Counted from the stretch's first letter, positions 49,696 to 61,000 are shown. The stretch is 64,000 bases of DNA from Clusia tigrina (GCA_920105625.2 OV050030.1:423331240-423395239), one strand, 5' to 3'. The notes: a model not told the origin generated them from the letters alone. Program-made: numbers and translations.

Positions 49696-49780
49696 TTATT
49701 ATTATTATAATTTGTACAAAAATGAATTAGTGTACAATTTGTAAGAGGAGCACTAGCAACTGCGGCTTCCAGCTCAAAAA
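49696..49780 (-). mobile_element. SINE 3'-body fragment
   Basis: Nearly identical to 31636-31735: reverse complement has GCCGCAGTTGCTAGTGCTCC and TTGTACACTAATTCATTTTT, ending in an (ATA)n tail. Confidence 0.6.
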
Positions 49781-49790
49781 AAAATTAATA

Positions 49791-50420
49791 ATAATAAAAA
49801 TGTATGTGAAATGTATTATTAATAATTAATAATAACTTTATTTTATTTTCTTGAAAAATAATAATTAATTATTATTTTACAATCAGAGCGGGGCATCAGC
49901 TATCAGGGCCTTCATGTACTTACAGATGTAAAAAGTCACAAGTAACGATGTGATTATTAAACAATATTTTGATTAATTAATATTTATTATATATAATATT
50001 CCTGTCCTTGGTGAGCTGGCTATCGCCGAACCACCGGTTCGGTGCAAATATAATTTCGTTCAAAATCGGTACAAATCAATTTATATAAGGTCATAAAAAG
50101 TGTATCGACTCAATTACCAGGGTATGCTCTGCAGTAACCAGGAGTCGATTACAGACAATTATTTACGCGTCTTGTATGGTTTTGCAGTTATAGTTCAATT
50201 AAAAAGAAGGATAACTGCAATTTATTTCCCAAATATAAAATACAAAATTATTAATTATAATGTCGTGGTCTCAGGTGCATGTTTCACAGGAAAAATTTTG
50301 TGTCTAATTACGAGTCTCAGCGAAAACCGATTAAGACACCAAAGAGTCGCTGAGTTGTGGAGGACCTGTTCGAGTCGTGTAGCTCAGCGGAACCGATTAA
50401 AAAACCATAGATTCGCTGAG
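49791..50420. other. Intergenic, nothing recognised
   Basis: AT-rich, then (50280-50420) two partial copies of a CTCAGCG(A/G)AA.CCGATTAA block. Confidence 0.4.
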
Positions 50421-51539
50421 ATGGTCAAGGTCGTGTTCTTGTGTGGCTCCTTCCTAGACTGTGGCTGTCAGTACCCAAAGCTGGACCAGAGTCTATTGCT
50501 TCTGCCGACCGCAGCCGCTGATGTAGACGGCGAAGAAAATAGTGTTGCTGCTCCTGTTGTGATCGATCAAGAAAATAGTGTTGCTGCTCGTGTTGTGATG
50601 GAAGAAGAAAATAGTGTTGCTGCTTCTGTTGTGATCGATCAAGAAAATAGTGTTGCTGCTCGTGTTGTGATCGAAGAACAAAATAGTGTTGCTGCTCGTG
50701 TTGTGACCGAAGAAGAAAATAGTGTTGCTGCTCCTGTTGTGATCGATGAAGAAAATAGTGTTGCTGCTCGTGTTGTGATCGAAGAAGAAAATAGTGTTGT
50801 TGCTCCTGTTGTGATCGAAGAAGCAAATAGTGTTGCTGCTTCTGCTGTGATCGATCAAGAAAATAGTGTTGCTGCTCCTGTTGTGATCGATCAAGAAAAT
50901 AGTGTTGCTGCTCGTGTTGTGATCGAAGAAGAAAATAGTGTTGCTGCTCGTGTTGTGATCTAAGAAGCAAATAGTGTTGGTGCTTCTGTTGTGATCGATC
51001 AAGAAAATAGTGTTGCTGCTTCTGTTGTGATCGATCAAGAAAATAGTGTTGCTGCTCGTGTTGTGATCGAAGAACAAAATAGTGTTGCTGCTCGTGTTGT
51101 GACCGAAGAAGAAAATAGTGTTGCTGCTCCTGTTGTGATCGATGAAGAAAATAGTGTTGCTGCTCGTGTTGTGATCGAAGAAGAAAATAGTGTTGTTGCT
51201 CCTGTTGTGATCGAAGAAGCAAATAGTGTTGCTGCTTCTGCTGTGATCGATCAAGAAAATAGTGTTGCTGCTCTTGTTGTGATCCAAGAAGAAAATAGTG
51301 TTGCTGCTCGTGTTGTCATCGAAGAAGAAAATAGTGTTGCTGCTCGTGTTGTGATCCAAGAAGAAAATAGTGTTGCTGCTCGTGTTGTGATGGAAGAAGA
51401 AAATAGTGTTGCTGCTTCTGTTGTGATCGATCAAGAAAATAGTGTTGCTGCTCGTGTTGTGATCGAAGAACAAAATAGTGTTGCTGCTCGTGTTGTGATC
51501 GATGAAGAAAATAGTGTTGCTGCACCCATTGTGATTTAA
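50421..51539 (+). other. Doubtful repeat-coded frame (ENSVAARVVIEE repeats)
   Basis: From ATG 50421 a hydrophobic, Cys-containing lead (MVKVVFLCGSFLDCGCQYPK) runs into 12-residue repeats ENSVAA[RPS]VVI[DE][EQ]. The frame is closed by a single TAA at 50961-50963, reopens and ends at 51537-51539. It could be a secreted repeat protein with a nonsense change, but two minus-strand frames (371 and 265 codons) are just as open, so coding status is undecided. No splice signals or promoter stand out. Confidence 0.2.
50532..51538. repeat. 36-bp minisatellite, 28 units, with 396-bp higher-order repeat
   Basis: Unit GAAAATAGTGTTGCTGCTCG plus TGTTGTGATCGAAGAA (36 bp). A block of eleven units recurs with the same pattern of variants: GAAGAAGAAAATAG in the Met-Glu-Glu variant occurs at 50601 and 51393 (2 x 396 bp), and the ENSVAASVVIDQ unit lies at about 50605, 51001 and 51397. 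Three frames are open over most of the array because 36 is a multiple of 3. Confidence 0.95.
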
Positions 51540-52129
51540 AAGGAAAAGACCTGTTGGTCCTATTCCGGTCCATGAAGAAAATAGCAGCTGCCTCCTATTG
51601 TGATCCAAGAAGAAACGAGAGTGAGTATTGGGTTGTCAGTGTTTTCTATTATTGCAGCTTTAAGTATATTCCGCGAACCCGCTGTCGCTGTATTTCCTAT
51701 TGGCAAGATCGGGATGTGTGGCTTCTAATGTTGTTACTTTGCTAGTACGTACAGATTTAGTACTTGCGACCCATTGGATGAACGTTAGCGTGGCTGGCTT
51801 AGATAATCATACAAATAAATTACGTTCTCACATAAGTGAGTCGCACAGCTATAAAAAATATTATATTCTATTATATTGATCGTATTTGATAAGAGCAGAG
51901 TTTCCTATGATCATCACAGATTGTTCGGTTATTCCCAGAATATTCCAATCGATTACTGTGTGATATTAACAATTTATTTAAGGTCAGGATTTTAAATCCT
52001 TGCATCCTAGAATTTTTTGTATCTAGTTTCTTACCTATATGTGGTCCTAAATTGTAAAACGTAAATTGTTTACACTGAATTCTTCTTGAATATTACATTT
52101 ATTATTATTAATTCCATGACATTTGACAT
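51540..52129. other. Intergenic, nothing recognised
   Basis: Unique AT-rich sequence between the 36-bp array and the retrotransposon fragment. Confidence 0.4.
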
Positions 52130-53120
52130 AATAAAACTATACTTATGCTAACAAAGTTAACTAAAAGACATAATTATAAAAGAGTCAAATATCGCTCCTA
52201 TTCGGAGCATAGGGCGGTCTCAAAAGCTCTGCAACGGTTTCTATCAGCAGCCAGGTGTCTTATTTCGTTCCAGGTGGCTCTGTGGTGACTTTCGGCGTGG
52301 ATAGTGCGTACCCATGTTTGTCGTGGGCGTCCTGCTTTCCGACTACCATGTGGATTCCATTGAAAGGCCATCTTTGCAATGTTGGTGTCTTCTCTACGCA
52401 GAACGTGCCCTATCCAGCTCCACTTGCATCTTTTAACTTCTGTGTCAATAGGCTCGCTATTGGTGAGGCGCCACAGGTCTTCGTTCATGATCGTTGTCGG
52501 CCAGAAAATGTGGCAGATTCTTCGTAGACATTTGTTGACAAAAGTTTGAAGTTGTCGAGTTATTTGTTCTGAGACCAACCATGTTTCAGACCCATACAAC
52601 ATAACAGGTTTTATGCTGGTGTTAAATATTCTTATTTTTGTGCGCAGCGATATCACACGAGAACGCCAAATTCGATCTAAATTCCGGAATGCAGACCGTG
52701 CTTTGTTTATGCATGCTGCCACATCCGATGTTGCACCCCCATATTTTGTTATGTAGCTACCAAGGTAGCAGAAGCTGTCAACGTCCTCAATGTTGATGGT
52801 GGAGTTATCAATTGTCAGTACAGTGAGTGGAGATGTATTTGCAGTTTGCAGTCGCAAAAGTTTAGTTTTGGAGAAGTTGATTTTGAGGCCAGCTGCATGG
52901 GCGTTTACGGCTAGTTGGCGTATTCTTGACGAGGCGCCTGCTAACGTGTGCGTCATGAAACAGATGTCATCAGCGTAGTCCAAATCGCTGAGCTTTTGGT
53001 TTAATCTCCACTGCAACCCCTCCTCCGTCTCCGCATTAGTACGCCTAAGGACATCATCCAAGACCACTATAAACAACAGTGGTGACAGAACGCACCCCTG
53101 CTTAACGCCTCCGTGTATAT
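52105..53120 (-). mobile_element. 5'-truncated non-LTR retrotransposon (RTE-like)
   Basis: Minus-strand fragment holding the C-terminal half of the polymerase ORF, a short 3' UTR and an ATAATAATAAA tail at 52105-52118. The homology starts abruptly near 53120, the normal mark of incomplete reverse transcription. Confidence 0.8.
52198..53118 (-). pseudogene. Reverse transcriptase C-terminal fragment
   Basis: About 305 codons without a stop. RT motifs in order: GVKQGCVLSPLLF at the very 5' edge, the catalytic LDYADDICFM, the thumb-region YLGSYITKYGGATSDV, and the post-RT region RRICHIFWP...KWSWIGHVLRRED and KAGRPRQTWVRTI, common in RTE-like elements. The endonuclease and first RT blocks are missing. 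Intact reading frame over 900 bp means it is recent. Ends at TAG (52200-52198). Confidence 0.88.
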
Positions 53121-53129
53121 TAAATATTA

Positions 53130-54142
53130 TTCACATGTGAAAGGACTTCGATAATCAAAAGTTAATTTTATACGTGAAACAATTCAATGTGTTACGGAAC
53201 TCGGCACATACACAATACGCTTGGATTTAAAAGCACACAGTCTTGCATACACTTGCCTGTACGTGAGTGTGTAATTTTTATAATTTTTTTAAATTTTATT
53301 TATGAACTGTTACGAAAAAAGTAGTGCTCGCCCAGCGTTATGAAATTGGATAATATCCTGTCGGTCGACCTGTTCAAATTGTATAAAATAGTTCACATTT
53401 TTGCTCCGTTATCGTGGAGTTCATTGATGTTGCTGCAGTTGTTTTTATTGTGGTTGTCTGCGGTTACAGCATTATAAATACGGTAAAGGACATTTTGTTT
53501 ATGATGCTGATATTCGTTGCTGTTTTCATTAAGCCTTTAAATATATATCGTTTTGTCTACATTTATATGTAGAATTATTTCTAAAAGCGGAACCACTTAC
53601 TTATTATTACTTTATATAAACGATTTGAACCGATTTTCAAACCAATAATATATTCGCAGAAAGCGTTCACAGAAAGCGTTAATAATTGAGCCGAGCCTGT
53701 GCGGCATATTTGTTCGGTTCCATATCTCACTTACACCGTGACTACGTCAGTGAGTGGATTCAGGCAAATTTCAAAATAAAACACACAGTTTCAAGGGAAA
53801 GTGCGCGCATGTTCTATTCAGCAAGCTTCCATTTCAGACTTTGCAGAACACACAGCTTGAGTTTAATATATGTAAAAGTTTTCTATTCTGGTTCTTATTT
53901 ATTTAATATTTCGTTAATTTATAAAATACTTAATATAAACTAATACTTTTTGTAATTTTGATATATTTTACACTGATTGATCTATTACAAGATTGAAGGT
54001 CAAAATGCATAATTTGCCTACGGCTCAAGTAAGCAGAGGTCGTAAGCTGCCGATCCCGCGCCTCGCGTCTTTTTTTCTTGTATCCGACAGCAGCCGAGCG
54101 CAATGTTTCAGTTAAGCGCAGAATAATGATCGCAAAGCAAAG
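53130..54142. other. Intergenic, nothing recognised
   Basis: An 85-codon frame at 53686 has no motif. AT-rich elsewhere. Confidence 0.4.
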
Positions 54143-55136
54143 AGGATTAATCTATAAGAGCTTGCAATTCGCTCACCAAAAATGCACAGTTACAAAACTA
54201 CGGGAAGCGCAGTAGGTATCCAACCATTTGTTCGATTCAAACTTTAATTGAAGTTTGAGCTTAGCAGGCAGGCAGGTTTCAACCAAACGTAGTCATAGCA
54301 TCACACCAATGAAGCTTAATTCAAACATTAATTGTATAATTCATGAGAAATATTTAGGTATTATGCGACTTATACTTTGTATTTGCATTTGTATGAACAT
54401 GATAACAACTTGGTTGATCTTGCGTAGGATATAGAACAAGGTTTAATATACAAGTGTGATAATTGTTACTTAGGCGAATTTTTGAAGTGGGCAAAAAGTT
54501 TTCGCATTTGCAGGAATGCATAATGCCGAATTGTGTTGGGACAAATTCCTCAGAAATTCAACTTTTCCGGTATCCAGACTGTAATGCTATTCTTCTAAGG
54601 GCTTGGTGCCAAAATACAAATATGGAACCAGGCAATTTAAAAAGTAATACGCGAATCTGTAGTCGCCACATCGACCGATCATGTATTGGAAAAAACTATT
54701 TGAAGTCTGGTGCCATACCAACAAATTTTATGCATTTTTATTATACCCAACACCAGTATACGCTCATATGCATATGGATATATGTATGTATGTAAGTTGA
54801 TTTTGTTAATTGAAATATATGAACTATGTAACAAAACAATTTAAGCAATGCATGCAATTGGTTTTGTTTATCATCAATAAAACTCAGAAAATCCCAAAAG
54901 CTAAAATTTTGAAATAAATGCCAGTAGCAACCAACCAGACAACAACAACAAGAATGAAATGTTTGACTAACGCATATTGGTTCGAAGCCGAAGCAACAAC
55001 TCGATAGCATTAATCGTCTACGAACTTAGTCTGTGGGTTTGAATCGAACAAATGGTTGGATACCTACTACGCTTCCCGAGATTTTATAACTGTGCATTTT
55101 TGGTGAGCGAATTGCAAGCTCTTATAGATTAATCCT
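54143..55136. mobile_element. 994-bp element with 100-bp terminal inverted repeats and a THAP-like frame
   Basis: 54143-54242 and 55037-55136 are reverse complements over 100 bp with five mismatches (I count 95% identity) and no indels. Similarity stops sharply at both inner and outer edges. Outer tip AGGATTAATCTATAAGAGCT. The interior carries a THAP-like frame. I could not find a convincing target duplication, so a DNA transposon with long TIRs or a fold-back element are both possible. Confidence 0.7.
54523..54795 (+). pseudogene. THAP-type zinc-finger fragment
   Basis: From ATG 54523, just after an acceptor-like TTTGCAG, the frame reads MPNCVGTNSSEIQLFRYP, then LLRAWCQN, RICSRHI (Cys-x2-His) and the AIPT box usual at the end of a THAP domain (family knowledge: DNA binding, found in P-element transposases and many cellular proteins). 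The second zinc Cys expected a few residues after Cys4 is absent, so the finger may be damaged. After about residue 70 the frame runs into simple sequence. No transposase body follows within the inverted repeats. Confidence 0.6.
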
Positions 55137-55229
55137 TTTTGTGCAAAGTCCCGACGACCACGCAGAGCGGGCGCGATGATGTCACTCGCCGCTCTCACTA
55201 AGCGATCTTGTTAACTTACATATGCATAT

Positions 55230-55370
55230 ACTTATTGTACCATACACCATAATGACTGCGAGGCGATGGGAAATGAGCCATAGTAACTAAGTTCTTCGCT
55301 TAGAAGAGAAAAGGATTTAGAAACAAGCATTTTTGAGACCTTGTCCGGAGCAGGATTTTAAGTTAAATAT
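55230..55370 (-). mobile_element. Diverged SINE copy, minus strand
   Basis: Reverse complement keeps AAAATCCTGCTCCGGACAAG, GGTCTCAAAAATGCTTGTTT and ATTATGGTGTATGGTACAAT in the order of the family. Confidence 0.6.
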
Positions 55371-55869
55371 ATATCAAGGCATGAGTGCAAGCACAGCATA
55401 CATGATACTTAATTTATTAATTAACAGAATATTATGATGATAAATTCCATATACATACATACATATTTGTGTTATATTTATTCAGCAAAATTTTTCATTA
55501 TTTCAAGGCAGGAAATAATTGAAGTCTATGCTGCTAGAATCCTTGAAATTCAAACTAGTAACTAGTTAATTGCTGGGTTGCCCAAAGCATGCATTTTGGA
55601 ATAATCAAAATGTATAAGCTTATGTGGCTCATCAATATGGTTACAACGGAATGATACCTTTTATTGGGAAAATCTTCAAAAAGTATCCAAATGTCGAACA
55701 TAATTGAAAAATTTTAATATTGAGATATGTCGCATTCTTACTGTGAAAAATATTGCAAACACTTCTGAGAAATATATAATAATTCTTAGATTTACCAGAG
55801 CAATAATGCGGCAGGATGCTTAGCTTTTCAAATCGATGCCATCCTTGTAAAATTGTGTTTCCATTCAAA

Positions 55870-56359
55870 ATCAATGAACATGAAGCATGAAAGGTACGAT
55901 AGTGGGATTGTAAATTTGATCACTTTGCTCTAGGATATTATTCTATCTTCACTTGCTATATACCTCACTTCTTTCAAGGAATGAAATTTACGATTACGAT
56001 TAAAAGTGAATTCGGGGACTATTCTCCAGGATATTTAACCTTTTTCACTTTCTTTAAGCATCTCTTCTTTCAAAGAATGTGTGTGTGTGTGTGTCAAAGG
56101 TACCATTATAGAAAAGTAAATTCGATCATTTTGCTCAAGGATGTTATGCAAATCTTCACTTACTAAATGTCACTCTTCTTTGAACTAAAGGTACCATTAT
56201 GGAAATACAACTTCGTTCACATTGGTCTAGGTTATTAGTCTATCTTCACTTATTATGTATATGCCTCGCGACTTTACTTGCTTTTCACTTACTAAATGTC
56301 TCAATTCCTTGAATGAATTAAAGGCACCATTATGGAAATGTGAATTCGATTACATTGGT
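55870..56359. repeat. Diverged ~100-bp tandem repeat, left part
   Basis: Units with GAATGAAAGGTACCATTATGG-type, GAATTCGATCACATTGGTCT and AGGATATTATTCTATCTTCACTT blocks. The array is split by the solo LTR and continues at 57639. Confidence 0.75.
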
Positions 56360-56365
56360 CTAGGT

Positions 56366-57632
56366 TGTAACTACTCAAATCTGCTGGGGTATTACTCACC
56401 GGTTCGCCAGGGTCGTGTACAGAAAATTACGTGATGGGGTTGTATTATTAAAGTTTTTCTTTATTCAATATTCTCTTTACTTATTTCTAGGTTTAAATAC
56501 TACAATAGAACCTAAAGATTTTAGGGAGGCCGCTCCTGAAGTCGGTGCTGTGTAGTCCCGGTCTTCAGTCTCAACGGTGGTGAATTAAGAAACCACTTCC
56601 ACCGGTTTGACTTTGACTAGAAACGTTCTGGTTTGCTATGAAAGCGGATTGATAAACCCAATGTTCGTAGCAAACGCAGTACTTCTGGGCGTCTAGGTCC
56701 GTGTGTCATTAGTCTTTAGTTTCAACGGTGGTGAATTAAAAAACCACTTCCACCGTTTTAACTTTGATGAACAATTTCTGTTTTGCTATGAGAGTGGATT
56801 GGAAAAACGCAGCATTCGTAGCAAACGCAGTACTTGTGTGTGTCCGTCGGTTCTGTTTGTTGATCTGGTAGCGTCGATGCGGCAACGTTTCCGTGGTACT
56901 TACTGGAGAGATGTGTAGCAGGCAAAAGAGACCGTATATCCGGTTGCAGGCGCTTTTATCGACATCTGTTGAAGCTCTTGTTGTTGCTTAAGTCCCGCTG
57001 GCCGCTGGTTCGATTACTGCTTTCTGTTGCTAAGGCCAAGGCATTGTTGTTGTTTTCCTCTTGACCTTAGGCGACCACCTTGCGTTTTCCGGGAAAAGTC
57101 CGGCTGTCGTCAAACGCGCAGTAGTTGCAGCGGCACGTTGTTGTTGCAACCATGATTCCGTCGGCGGTTAAAAATATTTAAATCACCGACCAGCGTTTGA
57201 ACATTATTTTCGTGCTTCTCCTTTGTATTATATCCGTGCCACTTGTATGCACAGCGATCGTTATGTCGTCGTTTCTTTTGCTCTTGGATTCCTTTCCTCG
57301 TGTTGTTGTTGTAGTAGTATTTGCCAAGCTAACGCACTCGGTAAATTCTGCCGAGTCTTGTTGTTGTTGTTCTCTGCCTCGGCTTTAGTAAAGTTCTTGT
57401 TGTAATTAGCGCACGCTTAGGCTTAGTCTGCCTGCAGTGCTGTTGTTGTTGTTGGTCAGTGCAAACGGCTGGCTTGGGGTCGCTAAGCCTGTCGGTGCAT
57501 ACTTGTTGGTGTAATCCACATGCAATTTCAATTCTTTGTTCGCCAGTGATGCTGACGGCCCATTATCGAGGTGACTATTGCTTTGGGGAATTTTATTGTG
57601 TGAGCAAAATTAGTCAATAATTTTGCTCGTCA
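56366..57632 (-). mobile_element. Solo LTR of a retrotransposon, 1267 bp, with 6-bp target duplication
   Basis: Starts TGTAAC and ends GTCA on the plus strand, so it has TG...CA ends either way, and is flanked by CTAGGT at 56360-56365 and 57633-57638. It interrupts a tandem repeat whose units give the empty site. A minus-strand AATAAA (56465-56460) about 95 bp from the minus-strand end favours minus orientation, where the ends read TGACGA...GTTACA. No internal coding region. Contains a 151-bp internal duplication (56565-56840) and many CAA/TTG triplets. The element family is not recognised. Confidence 0.8.
56565..56840. repeat. 151-bp tandem duplication inside the solo LTR
   Basis: TCAACGGTGGTGAATTAA at 56571 and 56722, CAAACGCAGTACTT at 56671 and 56822; spacing exactly 151 bp at both. 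Copies differ at a moderate number of sites. Confidence 0.9.
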
Positions 57633-57638
57633 CTAGGT

Positions 57639-58060
57639 CCTAGGCTCTAGAATATTATTTTCTCTTTACTCTCAATAACCATCTCTTCTTTCAATAAATG
57701 TGTGTGAAAAGCAAGATTATGGAAATGTAAATTCGATCACATTGTTCTAGGATATTATTCGAATCTTCACTTACTAAATGCCTCAATTCCTTGCATGAAT
57801 TAATCATGATTATGGAAATATGAATTCGAACATATTGGTCTAGGAAATTATTTGAATCTTCACTTGCTAAATTCCTCGCTTCTCTGAAGAAATGAAAGGT
57901 ACGATTACGGAAAAATGAATTCGGTCCTTTTGCTCTACGATATGAGTCTATTTTCACATATTAATTGCCTCTCTTCTTTGAAGAAATGAAAGGTACGATT
58001 GTGGAAATATGAATTTGGTCACGTTGCTGTAGGATCCACTTCCTAAAAGCGTTGCTTCTT
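57639..58060. repeat. Diverged ~100-bp tandem repeat, right part
   Basis: Continues the array of 55870-56359: TCTAGGATATTATTCGAATC, TTCACTTACTAAATGCCTC and AATGAAAGGTACGATTACGG blocks. Confidence 0.75.
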
Positions 58061-58666
58061 TGCGGTATTCGTATATACTCGTATTGAGCAATGAGAAATA
58101 TACTTTGCTACGCACATTCCTCTTACGTGCCAATTATCAATGGAAACCCCCTTTCAATCAAAGCGTCCAACGAAGTGTGCCCGCAGGTCATTGTTTGACT
58201 AGACTTGAACGTTATTAATGAAGTGGGCGGCTAACACGCTAAACCTATTAAGTTGTGGGTAAACGTGCGACGTTTCGAAAGGCACTTGGAACTGGTTACG
58301 AGGTACTGTGAACAGTGATCGTAGAGAGATGAAAACGTCACGAATAACCAAATTGGCTTGTGCTTTACACACCAATCTACAAATAAGAGTTTTGTCCCAC
58401 TGTACCGCTCCTGGTTGACTGTGCTGCAATGTGTTTACACATTACTTCCGCGTATTGTGTTCATAGCAAACAAGATTTGTCTTATTTTAAATGAACAAAT
58501 AAATCAAATATTTTTTGGAACTTTTGAGAACTGGAAACTAAAACAATTTGCCAAGTCATTGCAGCGGATGGTGGCAAATCTTCAGTCAATGACAAAATGT
58601 AATTGAACTCTGAAAACGGAGCAGCAAAATTAATTGCCCACTTCAGATAGTTTGGGTACTACCACT

Positions 58667-58674
58667 ATAAATTT
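58667..58674 (+). promoter_or_regulatory. TATA box of the Gly-rich gene at 58741
   Basis: TATAAATT; transcription would start about 30 bp on, near 58697, leaving a leader of about 45 nt. Confidence 0.6.
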
Positions 58675-58740
58675 GCTGGTTGTGTGCGCAACTGATTTAG
58701 TATTCCCAAACAGTTCTGCAGCACGGAGTAACTTCACGAA

Positions 58741-59166
58741 ATGTGTTCCTTGAGATTTTACGTAATTTGCCTGAGTGGATTGCTAATTTGCTACGCGAGC
58801 CATGCTGAGGATGCTGCTACAGTGGATGTGGTGGCGACAAAGAGCTCTGTAGCAGTGCCACACTTGGCGGCGTCAGATGAACCAAGTAATGTGGAAGCCG
58901 TGCAGCTAGGAACGTCGGATACTGCGGAAACGGATCAACAGGGACATGAGAACACTTCAGCACGTAAAGCGCGCCAATTTGGTTTCGTACCCTATCGCAG
59001 ACCTGTGCCATATTTCGGTGGGCCGGTGGGCTATCCAGTAGGCTATGGCGGTGGTGGCTTCGGTGGCGGTGGGTTTGGTGGAGGCGGTTTCCAGCGCACT
59101 CGTGTAGTCACACGGACACGAGTAGTGAATCGTTTTGGCGGCTACGGAGGCGGTTTCTACGGTTGA
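58741..59166 (+). CDS. Small secreted Gly-rich protein
   Basis: 141 residues, single exon. Signal peptide MCSLRFYVICLSGLLICYAS then HA; an acidic, Ser/Thr-rich pro-segment (about 22-72); a basic site ARKARQ near 74-79 that could be a processing point; then FGFVPYRRPVPYFGGP, GGGGFGGGGF repeats (about 100-115), an Arg/Val patch with two TRVV repeats (TRVVTRTRVVNRF), and a final GGYGGGFYG. Same plan as the genes at 45082 and 48740, but without their SYH patch. Good TATA box upstream and AATAAA at 59247. Likely extracellular matrix; no exact orthologue recognised. Confidence 0.85.
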   Translation: MCSLRFYVICLSGLLICYASHAEDAATVDVVATKSSVAVPHLAASDEPSNVEAVQLGTSDTAETDQQGHENTSARKARQFGFVPYRRPVPYFGGPVGYPVGYGGGGFGGGGFGGGGFQRTRVVTRTRVVNRFGGYGGGFYG

Positions 59167-59246
59167 CCGAGGATTGTTTGACGTGTTGGAGGATAAATGA
59201 TAAATTTGTGATATATTTTCTAGTGACTTTCGAAATGAAGCAACGA

Positions 59247-59252
59247 AATAAA
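59247..59252 (+). terminator. Poly(A) signal
   Basis: AATAAA 81 bp after the stop of the gene ending at 59166. Confidence 0.65.
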
Positions 59253-59259
59253 AAGTTTT

Positions 59260-60990
59260 AAAAGATCAGAACTATGTTTTTGAATTTTGTGTGGGTGCAA
59301 ACAGATTTGATCCTTGTTCTGCTTGAAATCACTTCTGCAGCCGTTTGACTATTTGTGAATTCGTTGTGGATTAGTGTATTTTTGTGATATGTTCTTGCAA
59401 AAGATATCATTTCAGAAACTAGTTCTTATTTAGTTGACCGAATTATATCAAATGTGGTGTATTTGTAAATAATATTTAATATTTAAACATTTTAAATAGT
59501 TATATATCTAAGTTTGTTGTTCTGGGGAACACAATTTTAGTGAAAGCATTCCGACTTCTTTACTCTCATCAATAGGGAAAGTATATCCCTGCAGCACTCT
59601 CTGGCGAAATCTCTCTTCTAAAAGTTGGACAGGAAAATAAAGCGGTCCAATAGCCGAACTATAAAGGTCAAAACCCTCGACATCTTCCAAAAAAAGCCAT
59701 CAACACTTTCGTTTCTTAGGCAGCGTTATTTTATGAATTTTCGTCTGAATTCTAAACGGCACACTTCAGTCAGCAAAGCCCACTTTCTATTCGTGAAGTA
59801 CATAAAGAAAGAGAAACCTTTGTTTGTAAACTGCTCACCCTGTATGCAAATAAGCGTACGTGTTGGTATAGTAATAAAATTTACAACAGACGAAACAGTT
59901 TTTATTTTTTAAGCAATAAAATTCGAAGTTTTTGCATATTGAAACGTTAAATTTCTTCCAAGAGCATAAACATAAAAACAGAAAGAAAACACTTGAACTG
60001 ACCACCACACTAGAAACAAAACACCCTACATTTCGATCGGCTATTCAAGACAGTGAAAATGTAGAGAAAACTCAATTGGCATGCTCCAAATAGCAGCTAT
60101 AAAATAAAATTATAGTGTTCATACAACATATCAAATTGATCCAAGGTTTTGTTGGTTCTGAAATCACTGTAGACACATGCGATCTGGTTTTAGCTCAGCG
60201 GCGGCTATAATATTGCAATGTTCGTACAAATAATAAAAAACAAATAATAAAAACAATAATAAAAAAATAGCAATATATCGATGCTATACATACAATCCTC
60301 CACTAACCAAAGCGATTCAAATTGAGACGAATATATAGGAAGATCCGAAAATATCTAAAGTTATAGCCGAAATCAGTAGTTTCGTTTTAAAATAGGAGGG
60401 GAACCTGTAAATTCTGCATAGAAGCACTGATACTCTAGTTAAGAATACTTTATCAACTAAGAAAGGAGGAGTTTTGTAGTAAGTTTTCAGTTATAACTGA
60501 AGAGAGAGAGAGAGAGAGAGAAATAGAGAGAGAGACAGATGTACGAATGAAACATATTTTAAATAATAGTACAGCAAGTGTAATTTACTCATTCATAGAG
60601 TAAATAGGGTCCTTAAGAGATTTTGAAGTAAGACTTCAATCTACCTTAATGTGTTTTAAAACTGGAGTAAAATTGATATATAGTATTGAATGATAATGGA
60701 CCATTACCTCATTCTGCATTCTCCGATGTTCCAACAAGAGAACACTTTCTGGAGATTAGTCTTATCTCTAGATAGTCTGCGCTACTGGTACCTGCTGTAC
60801 AACTACTCTCGAAGATACACAGGAAACATCTCAAGAAATGGTTGCTAGAATGCAAAGAAATATGTTCATTCTGCCAGAGAACCTTCTTAAAAGTCTCTAG
60901 AATAAGCCAGGAAATATTTCCTCAGACACAATTTGAGTGCCGCAGTTCAAAGCACCGAATGAAACCAACTGGCCACCTAAAGTGTAGTGT
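59260..60990. other. Intergenic, nothing recognised
   Basis: Includes a (GA)n tract at 60500-60533. The 95-codon frame at 59625 has no motif. Confidence 0.4.
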
Positions 60991-61000
60991 TCAAAGATCC

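Noticed and set aside
50425..51608. Minus-strand frames of 371 and 265 codons over the 36-bp array
   Set aside because: Low-complexity products (SSNTIFFIDHN, EQQHYFLLRSQ) from a period divisible by 3; no signal peptide, promoter or family match.
54143..55136. Canonical P element
   Set aside because: TIRs are about 100 bp instead of 31, no 8-bp duplication was found, and no transposase catalytic region is present.
57602..57636. Helitron-like 3' end: hairpin followed by CTAG
   Set aside because: The TG...CA ends and 6-bp CTAGGT duplication explain the boundary better, and the base after CTAG is G, not the T expected for Helitron insertion.
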